NCBI GenBank assembly: GCA_023265455.1 | Contig: JAHFTQ010000004.1 | Coordinates: 62,001-126,000, forward strand | Reading direction: 5' to 3' | DNA from: Parachlamydiales bacterium | GTDB lineage: Bacteria; Chlamydiota; Chlamydiia; Chlamydiales; Rhabdochlamydiaceae | Length of the DNA: 64,000 nucleotides | Position numbers and translations under genes: made by a program | Notes under the pieces: generated by a model | Seen by the model: the letters and a program-made list of their open reading frames with translations, nothing else | Told to the model about the DNA's origin: nothing | Databases searched by the model: none | Shown: one piece after another, positions 35,006-43,339 of the stretch | Layout: each line of letters opens with the position of its first letter | How positions within the stretch are numbered: position 1 is the stretch's first letter

Positions 35006-35185
35006 CTATTTCCCGCAGGGACAGCCACCGCCGCTACCGCTACCTTTTTTCTTTTTGTGGGTCTCTTTTTTGACGAATTCTTTTTTAGCAGAGGGGGCAA
35101 AATCTCCAGCTTCGATGTAAATCGGAGAGAAAAAGACGGCCATGACGGCACCTGTCATCATCACAAATCCCATATTTTTTAGCAT
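35006..35185 (-). CDS. small exported protein with Gly/Cys-rich tail
   Basis: Not recognised. From the ATG at 35185, preceded by a strong GGGAGG site six bases away, 59 residues: a signal-like hydrophobic start (MLKNMGFVMMTGAVMAVFFS), a Lys-rich middle (KKEFVKKETHKKKK) and an end GSGSGGGCPCGK. The CPC pair could bind metal or take part in disulfides, as Cys-rich chlamydial envelope proteins do. The upstream frame to 35212 is not needed. It is antisense to its neighbours, in the uhpC-dnaE gap, with its stop three bases from the end of uhpC. The excellent ribosome binding site argues that it is real. Confidence 0.65.
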   Translation of the reverse strand: MLKNMGFVMMTGAVMAVFFSPIYIEAGDFAPSAKKEFVKKETHKKKKGSGSGGGCPCGK

Positions 35186-35242
35186 AAAAAACCTCCCTTC
35201 TAATAAACTCACCTTAGATTAACGATCATATTTGGTTCAACA

Positions 35243-38200
35243 ATGACTTGGATTCCCCTACACGTTCACTCCCAGTATTCGATCTTGAATTCGACAGCTG
35301 CCATCGATGATCTTGTCGAAAAGGCTAAAAGTTGCTCCGTCTCAGCGCTTGCGCTGACCGATGAAGGCAATATGTACGGAGCCGTCGAGTTTTTCAAGGC
35401 TTGCAAGGGGGCTAAGATTCAGCCGATCATCGGCTGCGAGCTTCACCTTGCACCGGGTTCAAGATTTGATAAAAAAAGAATTCCAGGTACCCCTGCAGGG
35501 TTTCCTCTGATTTTGCTGGCGAAGAATCGCGAAGGGTATCAAAACCTCTGTAGATTGAGCTCTCAAGCCCATCTGGAGGGGTTTTATTACACTCCACGGA
35601 TCGATAAAGAGCTGCTGAAACAACATGCTGCGGGGCTGATCTGCCTAACAGGCCCTTTGCAAGGGCTTCTTCCTTACCTCATCATCCAAGATAGAGAGCC
35701 CGAGCTTCTGCGGGAAATTGAGTGGTTCAAGACGCTTTTTGGTGACGATTTTTATTTCGAGCTCCAGCGGCATCCGATGTCAGAAGAGGACATCGTGAAA
35801 GATGGACTGGATCAAGAAGGGTGGCTTCTCCAAAACTACCGCGATTATGTTCGTAACCAAGAGATTGTTGTTCAAAAGCTTGTCGAACTCGGCAAAGGGT
35901 TTGGGGTTCGGTGTGTGGCCACGCAAGGGACCCATTACCTCGAAAGAAGCGATTGGAAGGCTCATGAGATTTTGATGAACGTCCAATCGGGAGAGCCTTG
36001 TGAAATCTGGGAGCGGGACTCTCAAGGCAATCCGAAGACCCGTGTTCTCAATCCGAAAAGACAGGTCTATTTCACTCATGAACTCTATTTTAAAACACCT
36101 GAGCAGATGGCAGAGCTGTTTGCCGATATCCCAGGTGCCCTAACAGCGACTGTTGACATTGCTGCAAAGGTGAGTCTCGAGCTGGACTTCAAAACTAGAT
36201 ACTATCCTGTCTTTACACCTCCAGAAGGGATTGCCAAGGAAGATTATCTGAAGACGCTTTGTCAGGAGGGGATTGCGAAGCGTTATACGGCTGAAAGATT
36301 AGCAAAGGTCCAGGAAAAATACCCTGGCAGCGATCCCCTGCAGATTGTCACCCAGCGGCTTGATTATGAGTTGAATATTATCATCTCCAAGGGGATGTGC
36401 GACTATATCTTGATCGTTTACGACTTTATCGCTTGGGCAAAAAACCGTGGTATTCCTGTGGGGCCTGGAAGGGGCTCGGGAGCCGGCTCGATTATTTTGT
36501 TTTTGATCGGTATCACGGATATCGAACCCCTCCGGTTCAATCTCTTCTTCGAGCGGTTTATCAATCCAGAGAGGATTTCCTACCCCGACGTTGACGTTGA
36601 TATTTGCATGGATAGGCGTGGCGAGGTGATCGATTACACCGTCCAAAAATATGGTAAAGATAAGGTCGCTCAAATCATCACGTTCGGCACCATGAAAGCG
36701 AAAATGGCGATCAAAGATGTCGGAAGGGTTTTAAGTGTTCCTCTTCCGAAGGTGAATGCGATCGCTAAGCTAGTGCCGGAAGATATTGGCATCACCCTTG
36801 ATAAGGCGCTTGAAACAGATCCCGATCTCAAAAGAGCTTATGACACGGACCCTGAAGTGCAAGAGCTCATCGATATCGCGCGCAGACTCGAAGGATCGGT
36901 TCGCAATACGGGCATTCATGCCGCGGGGCTGATCATCTCAGGAGAGCCACTAACGGATCGTATTCCTGTCTGCAGTGCCAAAGACAGTGCTATTTTAGTC
37001 ACCCAGTATTCGATGAAGCCTGTTGAAGCCGTCGGGATGCTCAAAATTGACTTTTTGGGTCTTAAGACGTTGACATCGATTCAAAAAACCGTGGACGCCA
37101 TTCAGGCTTGTCATGGCACAAGCATCGATTGGGTCAACTTGCCTCTTGAGGATCAAACGACGTTTAAGTTGATGAACCAAGGTAAACTGAGTGGAATTTT
37201 CCAGATGGAATCGACGGGGATGCAAGAGTTATCCCGTCAGCTCCATATTGACAAGTTCGAAGAGATCATCGCGGTCGTTGCTCTTTATCGTCCGGGACCT
37301 ATGGAGATGATCCCCTCGTTTATTCAGCGTAAGCATGGGAAGGAATCGATCGAGATTGACCATGTCTTGATGAAGGGAGTCCTCGCTGAGACTTACGGCA
37401 TCATGGTTTATCAAGAGCAGGTCATGCAGGCAGCTAGCCTTCTTGCGAATTATACCCTGGGTGAAGGTGATGTCCTGAGACGGGCCATGGGGAAAAAAGA
37501 TCGGGAAGAAATGGCTAACCAGCGGGAGAAGTTCAAGACAGGAGCCCTGGAGAAGGGCATTGATCCTGACACCGCGATGCGGATTTTTGATAAAATTGAG
37601 AAGTTTGCCTCGTATGGATTTAATAAATCGCACGCCGCAGCCTATGGCTATCTCGCTTATGTAACGGCCTATCTCAAAGCGAACTATCCTGGCGAGTGGA
37701 TGGCGGCTCTCATGACCTGCGACCGTGACGATGTGACCAAAGTCGCCAAGCTTATCGGAGAGGCTCAGGCCATGAATATTCCCATCCTACCCCCCGATGT
37801 GAATGAGTCAGGGCATGAATTTGCCTCTACTCCCAAAGGGATCCGTTTTGCCATGGCAGGGATTAAAGGTGTTGGCGAGGGTGTCGTTGAGGCGATCTTG
37901 GAAGAAAGGCAGAAGAAGGGAGCTTTCCGAACGCTATTTGACTTTTGCTCACGGATCGACACTAAAAAAGTCGGCAAGAAGGTGATCGAATCTCTCATTG
38001 AAGCGGGCTGTTTTGATTTTACAGGCTCTAGCCGCCCCGCCATGATCGCGGCTTTAGAAGGGATGTATGAGGCGGCTGTTCGGAAACAAAGAGAGATTGC
38101 GAAAGGATTTATGGATCTCTTTGGAGATATGGAGGGGTCCGCTCCTGTTATCGAAATCTCTAACGAAGTCGCCGTTTCTCGACAGCAGCTTCTCCGCAGA

Positions 38201-38920
38201 GAAAAAGAGCTTTTAGGTTTTTATGTGACAGGCCACCCGCTCGATGAATTTAAAACGCTTATTCAGCGCCTTTCTTGTATGCCGCTCGGGCAGGTCTCTC
38301 AGTTGGACCATGATGCGGTTTTTCGAACGGCTTGTATTATCGATGAGATGCAGATCAAAATTTCTGGGAAAACCCAGAAAAAGTTTGCGATTTTAAAAAT
38401 CAGTAATGGGCATGAACGGTTTGAAGTACCGATTTGGCCTGAACTTTATGAAGAAAAGGGTCATTTACTTGTAGAAAATGGACTTCTTTATGCCATCTTG
38501 CAAGTGGACAAACGAGAAGGAGATGTGAAACTCCAGTGCCGTTGGTTAGATGATTTGACACGCGCAGACGATGCGATGCTACGTCTTTGCGAGACCGCCT
38601 ACGATCAGCTCAAAGCTCAAGGGCCCCCTCGGCGTGATCGAAAATATCCCCCCAAAAAAGAACAGGAGAAAAAAACGATGTCCGGAAAACTTTTTCTCAA
38701 ACTCAATGCAGAGGCTCTTCGTCACAGTCATATCCTACATCTGAAGCAACTCTTTCGATCTTTTCCGGGAGGCACGCCTCTGATTCTCGAGTTCTTATCT
38801 GAGAACCGGCTCTTAGGAAAAATTGCTGTAGAGGGCCGCTGGGGCGTTGCGCTTGTCAAAGAATTCGAGCAAGAGCTCCGCAAGCTCCCCTATCTGATTA
38901 CGATCCAGGTTCAATCGTAA
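35243..38920 (+). CDS. dnaE: DNA polymerase III alpha subunit
   Basis: The replicative polymerase, 1225 residues. PHP domain at the N-terminus (HVHSQYSILNSTAAIDDLV), polymerase core with VGPGRGSGAGSIILFLIGITDIEP and the catalytic acidic block YPDVDVDICMDRRGEVIDY, ANTGIHAAG-type finger motif (RNTGIHAAGLIIS), the YQEQVMQ helix and the SYGFNKSHAAAYGYLAY region, then helix-hairpin-helix, OB-fold and C-terminal tau-binding parts. Length is normal for DnaE1. No good ribosome binding site is visible before the ATG. A perfect-armed palindrome begins 25 bp after its stop. Confidence 0.97.
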   Translation: MTWIPLHVHSQYSILNSTAAIDDLVEKAKSCSVSALALTDEGNMYGAVEFFKACKGAKIQPIIGCELHLAPGSRFDKKRIPGTPAGFPLILLAKNREGYQNLCRLSSQAHLEGFYYTPRIDKELLKQHAAGLICLTGPLQGLLPYLIIQDREPELLREIEWFKTLFGDDFYFELQRHPMSEEDIVKDGLDQEGWLLQNYRDYVRNQEIVVQKLVELGKGFGVRCVATQGTHYLERSDWKAHEILMNVQSGEPCEIWERDSQGNPKTRVLNPKRQVYFTHELYFKTPEQMAELFADIPGALTATVDIAAKVSLELDFKTRYYPVFTPPEGIAKEDYLKTLCQEGIAKRYTAERLAKVQEKYPGSDPLQIVTQRLDYELNIIISKGMCDYILIVYDFIAWAKNRGIPVGPGRGSGAGSIILFLIGITDIEPLRFNLFFERFINPERISYPDVDVDICMDRRGEVIDYTVQKYGKDKVAQIITFGTMKAKMAIKDVGRVLSVPLPKVNAIAKLVPEDIGITLDKALETDPDLKRAYDTDPEVQELIDIARRLEGSVRNTGIHAAGLIISGEPLTDRIPVCSAKDSAILVTQYSMKPVEAVGMLKIDFLGLKTLTSIQKTVDAIQACHGTSIDWVNLPLEDQTTFKLMNQGKLSGIFQMESTGMQELSRQLHIDKFEEIIAVVALYRPGPMEMIPSFIQRKHGKESIEIDHVLMKGVLAETYGIMVYQEQVMQAASLLANYTLGEGDVLRRAMGKKDREEMANQREKFKTGALEKGIDPDTAMRIFDKIEKFASYGFNKSHAAAYGYLAYVTAYLKANYPGEWMAALMTCDRDDVTKVAKLIGEAQAMNIPILPPDVNESGHEFASTPKGIRFAMAGIKGVGEGVVEAILEERQKKGAFRTLFDFCSRIDTKKVGKKVIESLIEAGCFDFTGSSRPAMIAALEGMYEAAVRKQREIAKGFMDLFGDMEGSAPVIEISNEVAVSRQQLLRREKELLGFYVTGHPLDEFKTLIQRLSCMPLGQVSQLDHDAVFRTACIIDEMQIKISGKTQKKFAILKISNGHERFEVPIWPELYEEKGHLLVENGLLYAILQVDKREGDVKLQCRWLDDLTRADDAMLRLCETAYDQLKAQGPPRRDRKYPPKKEQEKKTMSGKLFLKLNAEALRHSHILHLKQLFRSFPGGTPLILEFLSENRLLGKIAVEGRWGVALVKEFEQELRKLPYLITIQVQS

Positions 38921-38944
38921 ATACCCCGAATAGGTGTATAGTCA

Positions 38945-39112
38945 AACAGTTGTGGAAAGATGAGTGTAGTTAAAAGTTTTAGGAAATGCCTCACCACAGA
39001 GGAGGACGAGAAAAGATGAGAAAAATCTCTGTGTAACCTCATCCTTACTCTGTGTCTCTGTGGTGAGGCATTTCCTAAAACTTTTAACTACACTCATCTT
39101 TCCACAACTGTT
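38945..39112. repeat. 168-bp palindrome with perfect 57-bp arms
   Basis: Arm 38945-39001 (starting AACAGTTGTGGAAAGATGAG) and arm 39056-39112 are exact reverse complements over all 57 bases; the 54-base loop contains GAGGACGAGAAAAGATGAG. The arms include GCCTCACCACAGAG / CTCTGTGGTGAGGC. Closely related to the element at 18856. It lies between the end of dnaE and the end of the pterin dehydratase gene. No reading frame inside. Confidence 0.96.
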
Positions 39113-39192
39113 CGAATATGCATCCTCCCGGATAGCCTACTAAAACTCAGGAGATGCCGAAGGCAACCATTTCGGTGACGTCAACAAAATGG

Positions 39193-39516
39193 TCAAATTC
39201 TAGAGATTTTTGCTGCGAGGATAAAATCGTTTTCGGATAGGCCATCGATTTTGTGAGTCCATAGCTCGATTTTGACTTTTCCCCAGGAAAGATGGATGTC
39301 GGGATGGTGTTTTTCCACCTCAGCAAGAGCTCCGACTTTGTTGGTGAAATCGAGGGCTTGCTGAAAATTTTTGAACAAAAATTCTCTGGACAAGAGGCGT
39401 TCATCGATGATGACCCACCCTGGGGAAAGTTCTTTTTCATAGGCTTTTAAAGCGGCCTCTTTAAGAGGCAGTGTGCCTTTTGTGCAAGGAACGCATTTTT
39501 TCTCAGATAAATCCAT
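39193..39516 (-). CDS. phhB: pterin-4a-carbinolamine dehydratase
   Basis: Recycles the carbinolamine pterin made by aromatic amino acid hydroxylases. The 107-residue product has the family core FKNFQQALDFTNKVGALAEVEKHHPDIHLSWGKVKIELWTH with the catalytic His-His-Pro (KHHPDI) and the later Trp-Thr-His, plus GLSENDFILAAKI. Slightly extended at the N-terminus, with two Cys (KKCVPCTKG). Preceded by AGGAAG. No hydroxylase gene is in the window; whether one exists elsewhere would decide its role. A short truncated gene lies just upstream on the same strand. Confidence 0.9.
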   Translation of the reverse strand: MDLSEKKCVPCTKGTLPLKEAALKAYEKELSPGWVIIDERLLSREFLFKNFQQALDFTNKVGALAEVEKHHPDIHLSWGKVKIELWTHKIDGLSENDFILAAKISRI

Positions 39517-39530
39517 GGTTCTTATTCTTC

Positions 39531-39719
39531 CTAAGTATTGAGAGCTTTAAGATAAATTCTAATAACTTCGATCATTCCCTCAGAATCTCCGGCTTTTAAG
39601 CACTCCTCTATAGCTCGGTCGATGAGGCCTTTACTAAGAATCTCTTCTGTTGGATTACTCTCTCTAACGCGAGCATTATCTTTTAGCTGCATGATAGGTC
39701 TTTTCTTTGAACGTGACAC
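39531..39719 (-). CDS. short protein resembling the front half of an antidote/HTH regulator
   Basis: A 62-residue frame whose middle (EEILSKGLIDRAIEECLKAGDSEGMIEVIRIYLKA) has the look of the N-terminal helices of small addiction-module antidotes or phage-type regulators, but it ends where the helix-turn-helix should begin. Its stop is 14 bases before the phhB start, and the phhB ribosome binding site follows directly. It may be a truncated gene or a small protein of its own. The similarity is from memory and weak. Confidence 0.4.
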   Translation of the reverse strand: MSRSKKRPIMQLKDNARVRESNPTEEILSKGLIDRAIEECLKAGDSEGMIEVIRIYLKALNT

Positions 39720-39791
39720 TTGAGTAAAGAACTTTTTTCGGATAAGGGTATGTTAAAAATATTTGTCTGTACAGTTAGAAAACTGATCTGG

Positions 39792-41555
39792 CTAAATTCC
39801 TAAGATCTCTTTCCTCTGTTTCTCTAAAAGATCGTAGAGTTCATAGAGCTGGCTGTTGAGCTGGTCGAGTTGCTTTTTTTGAATGCCAAGGGTTTTTAGG
39901 AGTTCAGGAGAAGTGTTTCCCTCCTCAAGAAGAAGGAGGGATTTTTTTTGCTCTTCTTCAAGAGCAATAATGGCTTTTTCACACTCTTGGATGTTTTTTT
40001 CGATCGGTTTTAAAATGTTGGTTTTGGTGGGTATGGGTGGCTTTTCCAACGGTTTTTTAGGAGGGGGTTTTTCCTCTCCCCAACCGTGGGATTCTAAAAA
40101 TTCGTCGTAGTTGCCTAAAAAGAGAGTTTGTTTGGATTCTTCGCAGAGGACGATTTTATCTAGGGCTAGTCTTTTAAGAATGAGTTCGCTGTGGCTCACG
40201 ATGACAATGGAGCCAGAAAAATCTTCTAAAGCGTCGATGAGGGCTTCGATCGATTCGATGTCAAGATGGTGAGTGGGCTCGTCTAGAAGGAGGAGATTGC
40301 AAGGTTTAGCTAGAATTTTCCCCAGAAGAACACGGCTGCGCTCTCCCCCGGAAAGAACGCCGATTTTCTTTTGAGCAAGTGTTGAACTAAACATCATAAT
40401 TCCGGCAACTCTTTTGATTTCGGTATAGTTGAGAGAGGGGTTGGCCATGGCAATTTCCTCTTCGATCGTGTGCTTAGGATTTAGTCTGTCGATGTGAGTT
40501 TGGCCGAAATAGCCGATCCGGAGGTTGTCGGAGAGTTCTACAAAGCCTTGCTGAGGTGTCAGGTCGCACCCGAGGAGGCGTAGAAGTGTCGATTTTCCTC
40601 GTCCATTTTTTCCGATGAGGGCAATTCTCTCGTCTTTTTCGATTTCTAATGAAAAATTCTCAATAAGGGGCTCTTCGGTGTAGGAGAACTGTAGATTTTT
40701 GGCGGCTAACATTTTTTTGCCGGGGAAGGGAGCTTCGTTAAATGAGAAAGATAGATTGGAGAGGGCGTTGAGTTTTTCTAAGACGGGTTCTCGTTCGATC
40801 ATTTTCTTTCGAGCGCTAGCTTGACCAGCTTTTGAGGCTTTGGCGCCAAAGCGGTCGACATAGCTTTGCATGTGCGCCCGTTTTTTATCGGCTTTAATGC
40901 GAGTTTTTTCTTGGATCTCTTCATCGAGCAAGACTTGTTGGAAAAAATCAAGAGATGAGCCTTTAATTTTTTTTATTTTTTCTCGGTGGATACCCATGGT
41001 GTGATTGGTGATCTGGTCCATGAAGTCGCGATCGTGAGAGATGAGGATGAGCTCTCCTTTCCACTGACTTAAAAAATTCATGAGCCAGCGGATGGCAGGG
41101 AGGTCGAGATAGTTGGTCGGCTCATCTAAAAGTAGGCAGTTGGGCTCGGAAATGAGCACTTTGGCGAGGTTAAGTCTGAGGTGGTAGCCTCCTGAAAATG
41201 TGCTGGGAGGCGCGTCTAAATCTTCTTCGGTAAACCCCAAGCCAAATAGAATTTTTTCAGCGCGGTAAAGCTGATCCCGCTCATTGACGGGGAGACCTAA
41301 AGCGGCCTCTTGGAGGAGGGTGGGCTCGGTGAAGCGAATATGTTGTTCCAGATAGCCAATCCGGTAGTGTTTGGGGATGCTGAGGGTTCCCTGATCGGGC
41401 TCAATTTCTCTATTGATAAGCTTAAAGAGGGTCGATTTTCCAGAGCCGTTCCGACCTAAAAGGCCGCATTTTTCCCCTTTTTGAAGGGTGAAGGAGACGT
41501 CCTGGAAAAGGACGTGATCGCCAAATAAGAGTGAGACTCGGTCAAATTGAAACAT
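39792..41555 (-). CDS. ABC-F family ATPase
   Basis: A soluble protein with two ATP-binding cassettes and no membrane domain, of the ABC-F type that acts on the ribosome (Uup/Ydi-type). The ATG at 41555 has a perfect AAGGAGG site four bases upstream; the frame to 41681 runs through a palindrome and is rejected. The 587 residues contain Walker A GLLGRNGSGKSTL and signature FSGGYHLRLNLAKVL, then Walker A IGKNGRGKSTL and signature LSGGERSRVLLGKIL, with LLLDEPTNYLD and LLLDEPTHHLD Walker B blocks. The KADKKRAHMQSYVDRFGAKASKAGQASARKK linker and a coiled C-terminal domain fit the family. Its ribosome binding site lies inside a palindrome. Confidence 0.93.
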   Translation of the reverse strand: MFQFDRVSLLFGDHVLFQDVSFTLQKGEKCGLLGRNGSGKSTLFKLINREIEPDQGTLSIPKHYRIGYLEQHIRFTEPTLLQEAALGLPVNERDQLYRAEKILFGLGFTEEDLDAPPSTFSGGYHLRLNLAKVLISEPNCLLLDEPTNYLDLPAIRWLMNFLSQWKGELILISHDRDFMDQITNHTMGIHREKIKKIKGSSLDFFQQVLLDEEIQEKTRIKADKKRAHMQSYVDRFGAKASKAGQASARKKMIEREPVLEKLNALSNLSFSFNEAPFPGKKMLAAKNLQFSYTEEPLIENFSLEIEKDERIALIGKNGRGKSTLLRLLGCDLTPQQGFVELSDNLRIGYFGQTHIDRLNPKHTIEEEIAMANPSLNYTEIKRVAGIMMFSSTLAQKKIGVLSGGERSRVLLGKILAKPCNLLLLDEPTHHLDIESIEALIDALEDFSGSIVIVSHSELILKRLALDKIVLCEESKQTLFLGNYDEFLESHGWGEEKPPPKKPLEKPPIPTKTNILKPIEKNIQECEKAIIALEEEQKKSLLLLEEGNTSPELLKTLGIQKKQLDQLNSQLYELYDLLEKQRKEILGI

Positions 41556-41556
41556 A

Positions 41557-41725
41557 AGACCTCCTTCGAAATTAAGGTTCTGTCGATTTTCTGGTTCTTT
41601 TGAGCCTCTTTTCGGTTTTTTTTGCAGGGGTAATATCAATTTCCGATATGACCCCTGCAAAAAAAACCGAAAAGAGGCCAAAATAATCCAGAAAATCGAC
41701 GAACCCTTAATTTCGAAGGAGGTCT
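41557..41725. repeat. 169-bp palindrome between the abc-F and bamD-like starts
   Basis: Arms AGACCTCCTTCGAAATTAAGG (from 41557) and CCTTAATTTCGAAGGAGGTCT (to 41725) are nearly exact, and inner blocks GTCGATTTTCTGG, CCTCTTTTCGGTTTTTTTTGC and GGGGT also pair; the centre is AATATCAATTTCCGATATG. It abuts the abc-F start codon and contains that gene's AAGGAGG. It aligns with one arm of the palindrome at 20751. Confidence 0.93.
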
Positions 41726-41772
41726 AGGGTAAGAGTATACCTAAAATCGAGGTTTAGTCATAATAGTCTTCT

Positions 41773-42750
41773 ATGGCTTGGTTAAAAAAAATTCCTTACA
41801 TCTTTGTACTTTGTGCTGCCCCTCTGTCTGCGGCTTATACGGTGGCAAACGGAAAAATGGTGAAATCCGATGAAGTCGCCACCCTCTCCGTTCAAGAGCA
41901 TTATAGTCTTCTTTTGGAGGCTTCTCAAAAAGAGGATTGGAAGGAGACGATTCATCAAGCAACGATTTTAATAAAAAATTTCCCGGGCTCTCCTTTTCAT
42001 CAGGAGGCGTTTTATTTTCTGGGGTCGGCGTATTTTCATCTGCAAGAATACGATATTGCCAATCAACATCTGTCCCAGTACTTACGCAAGCAGACAGCTC
42101 TGCAGCATTTCAGAGACGCAATCGAGATGAAGTTTCAAATTGCTGAGAGGTTTCGTGAAGGGAGTAAAAAACACATTGGGGGCTACGAATTTTTACCCAA
42201 GTGGATTCCTGCTAAAGATGAGGCGATCAAAATTTATGAAGAGGTGATTACAGCGCTTCCGAATGACGATTTGGCCGCTAAAGCGCTTTTTGGAAAATCG
42301 ATGGTGCTTCGAGAGGACGATGAATTTACAAGCAGTATCGAGAATTTTCAAACGCTTCTACGTCGTTTTCCTCGCCATGTGCTAGCTCCGGATACTTATG
42401 TTGAAATTGTTCGCACTTATCTGATTCAATCGCAAAAAACCTATCCTGACTCCGATCATCTCGATCTTGCCAATCTCAATCTTAAAAAGTTTCGTCAAGA
42501 TTTTCCTACAGATGAGAGAATAGAAACGGCAGAGAATATTGTGGCGGAGATGCAAGAGGTTTTTGCAAAGAGTTTTTATGAAATTGCTCAGTTTTACGAG
42601 AGGACGAATAAACCTCATGCGTCTATTCTCTATTATTCAAAGATTGTCAAAAGCTTTCCCAATTCACGATCAGCTGAGCGTTCCAAAGAACGTCTCAAGG
42701 TTCTTCGTCCCGAATCTTCGCCAGAACAAGCCCATGTTCAGGCGTCTTAA
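41773..42750 (+). CDS. BamD/YfiO-like TPR protein of outer-membrane assembly
   Basis: The 325-residue protein has a short hydrophobic start (IPYIFVLCAAPLSAAY), probably a signal peptide without an obvious lipobox Cys, followed by TPR helices in pairs (YSLLLEASQKEDWKETIHQATILIKNFPGSPFHQEAFYFLGSAYFHLQEYDIANQHLSQYLR; later ALFGKSMVLREDDEFTSSIENFQTLLRRFPRH and FYERTNKPHASILYYSKIVKSFPNS). This is the BamD pattern, the lipoprotein that helps BamA insert barrel proteins. Position matches CT547 in C. trachomatis. Its end overlaps the LptE-like gene by 17 bases, so the two are co-translated. Confidence 0.8.
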   Translation: MAWLKKIPYIFVLCAAPLSAAYTVANGKMVKSDEVATLSVQEHYSLLLEASQKEDWKETIHQATILIKNFPGSPFHQEAFYFLGSAYFHLQEYDIANQHLSQYLRKQTALQHFRDAIEMKFQIAERFREGSKKHIGGYEFLPKWIPAKDEAIKIYEEVITALPNDDLAAKALFGKSMVLREDDEFTSSIENFQTLLRRFPRHVLAPDTYVEIVRTYLIQSQKTYPDSDHLDLANLNLKKFRQDFPTDERIETAENIVAEMQEVFAKSFYEIAQFYERTNKPHASILYYSKIVKSFPNSRSAERSKERLKVLRPESSPEQAHVQAS

Positions 42751-43339
42751 AGCAACTGCAGTTGCGATTTTTCTCTTTTGTTTTGCGAGTTGCGGCTACC
42801 ATGCAACGACATCGGAAGATACGAGAACGATCTCTATTCCCTATGTTGAGGGTGATCAGCAAGGACAGCTGACTGCTGAAATCATCAGGCAGCTTGAAGA
42901 GACGGGGCTTTATGAATTTGTCCGCAGTGGTGGAGATCTTGTTTTGACTGTTTCAATGGTTGGAGATCAAAAAGAGGTCGTGGGGTTCAGTTACGATCGC
43001 ACGGAAAAAAAGGGTAAGATCGAACAAAATTTGATGGCGACGGAGAACCGTAGAAGTTTGACGGCTCAGATCACCCTCTCAGAGGGTGAAAAAGCGATTC
43101 TAGGGCCGCTGAAAGTGACGGCTTCAGGAGAATACGATTACGTCGATGTGAATTCGTTAAAAACGCTTTCGTTTATCAATGAAAATGGCAAGCGTGAAAA
43201 GGTGATCAATTTTTCTTTGGGGCAGCTCGATTCTATCGAAGGAGCTGAAGATAATGTGCTGACACCGGCTTATCGGCAGTTAGCACACAAGATCGTGGGT
43301 GTATTAGAGCGAGCACATATTATGTCTTCGGACGATTGA
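42734..43339 (+). CDS. LptE-like LPS-assembly lipoprotein
   Basis: From the ATG at 42734 the product has about 201 residues with a lipoprotein signal: MFRRLKATAVAIFLFCFASCGYH, lipobox FASC at Cys20. After the Cys comes a beta-rich domain beginning GYHAT...TISIPYVEGDQQGQLTAEIIRQLEETGLYEFV, the usual opening of LptE/DUF-type outer-membrane assembly lipoproteins. LptE plugs the LptD channel that delivers LPS to the surface. The longer frame from 42539 is an artefact of overlap with the BamD-like gene. Position fits CT548. Its last 20 bases overlap the end of the convergent gene. Confidence 0.7.
   Translation: MFRRLKATAVAIFLFCFASCGYHATTSEDTRTISIPYVEGDQQGQLTAEIIRQLEETGLYEFVRSGGDLVLTVSMVGDQKEVVGFSYDRTEKKGKIEQNLMATENRRSLTAQITLSEGEKAILGPLKVTASGEYDYVDVNSLKTLSFINENGKREKVINFSLGQLDSIEGAEDNVLTPAYRQLAHKIVGVLERAHIMSSDD

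Noticed and set aside
38921..39192. CRISPR array or insertion sequence near the repeats
   Set aside because: There is one inverted repeat and no series of direct repeats with spacers, and no transposase frame anywhere in the window.
41556..41681. 42-residue extension of the ABC-F protein
   Set aside because: It would be translated from the palindrome; a perfect ribosome site serves the ATG at 41555.
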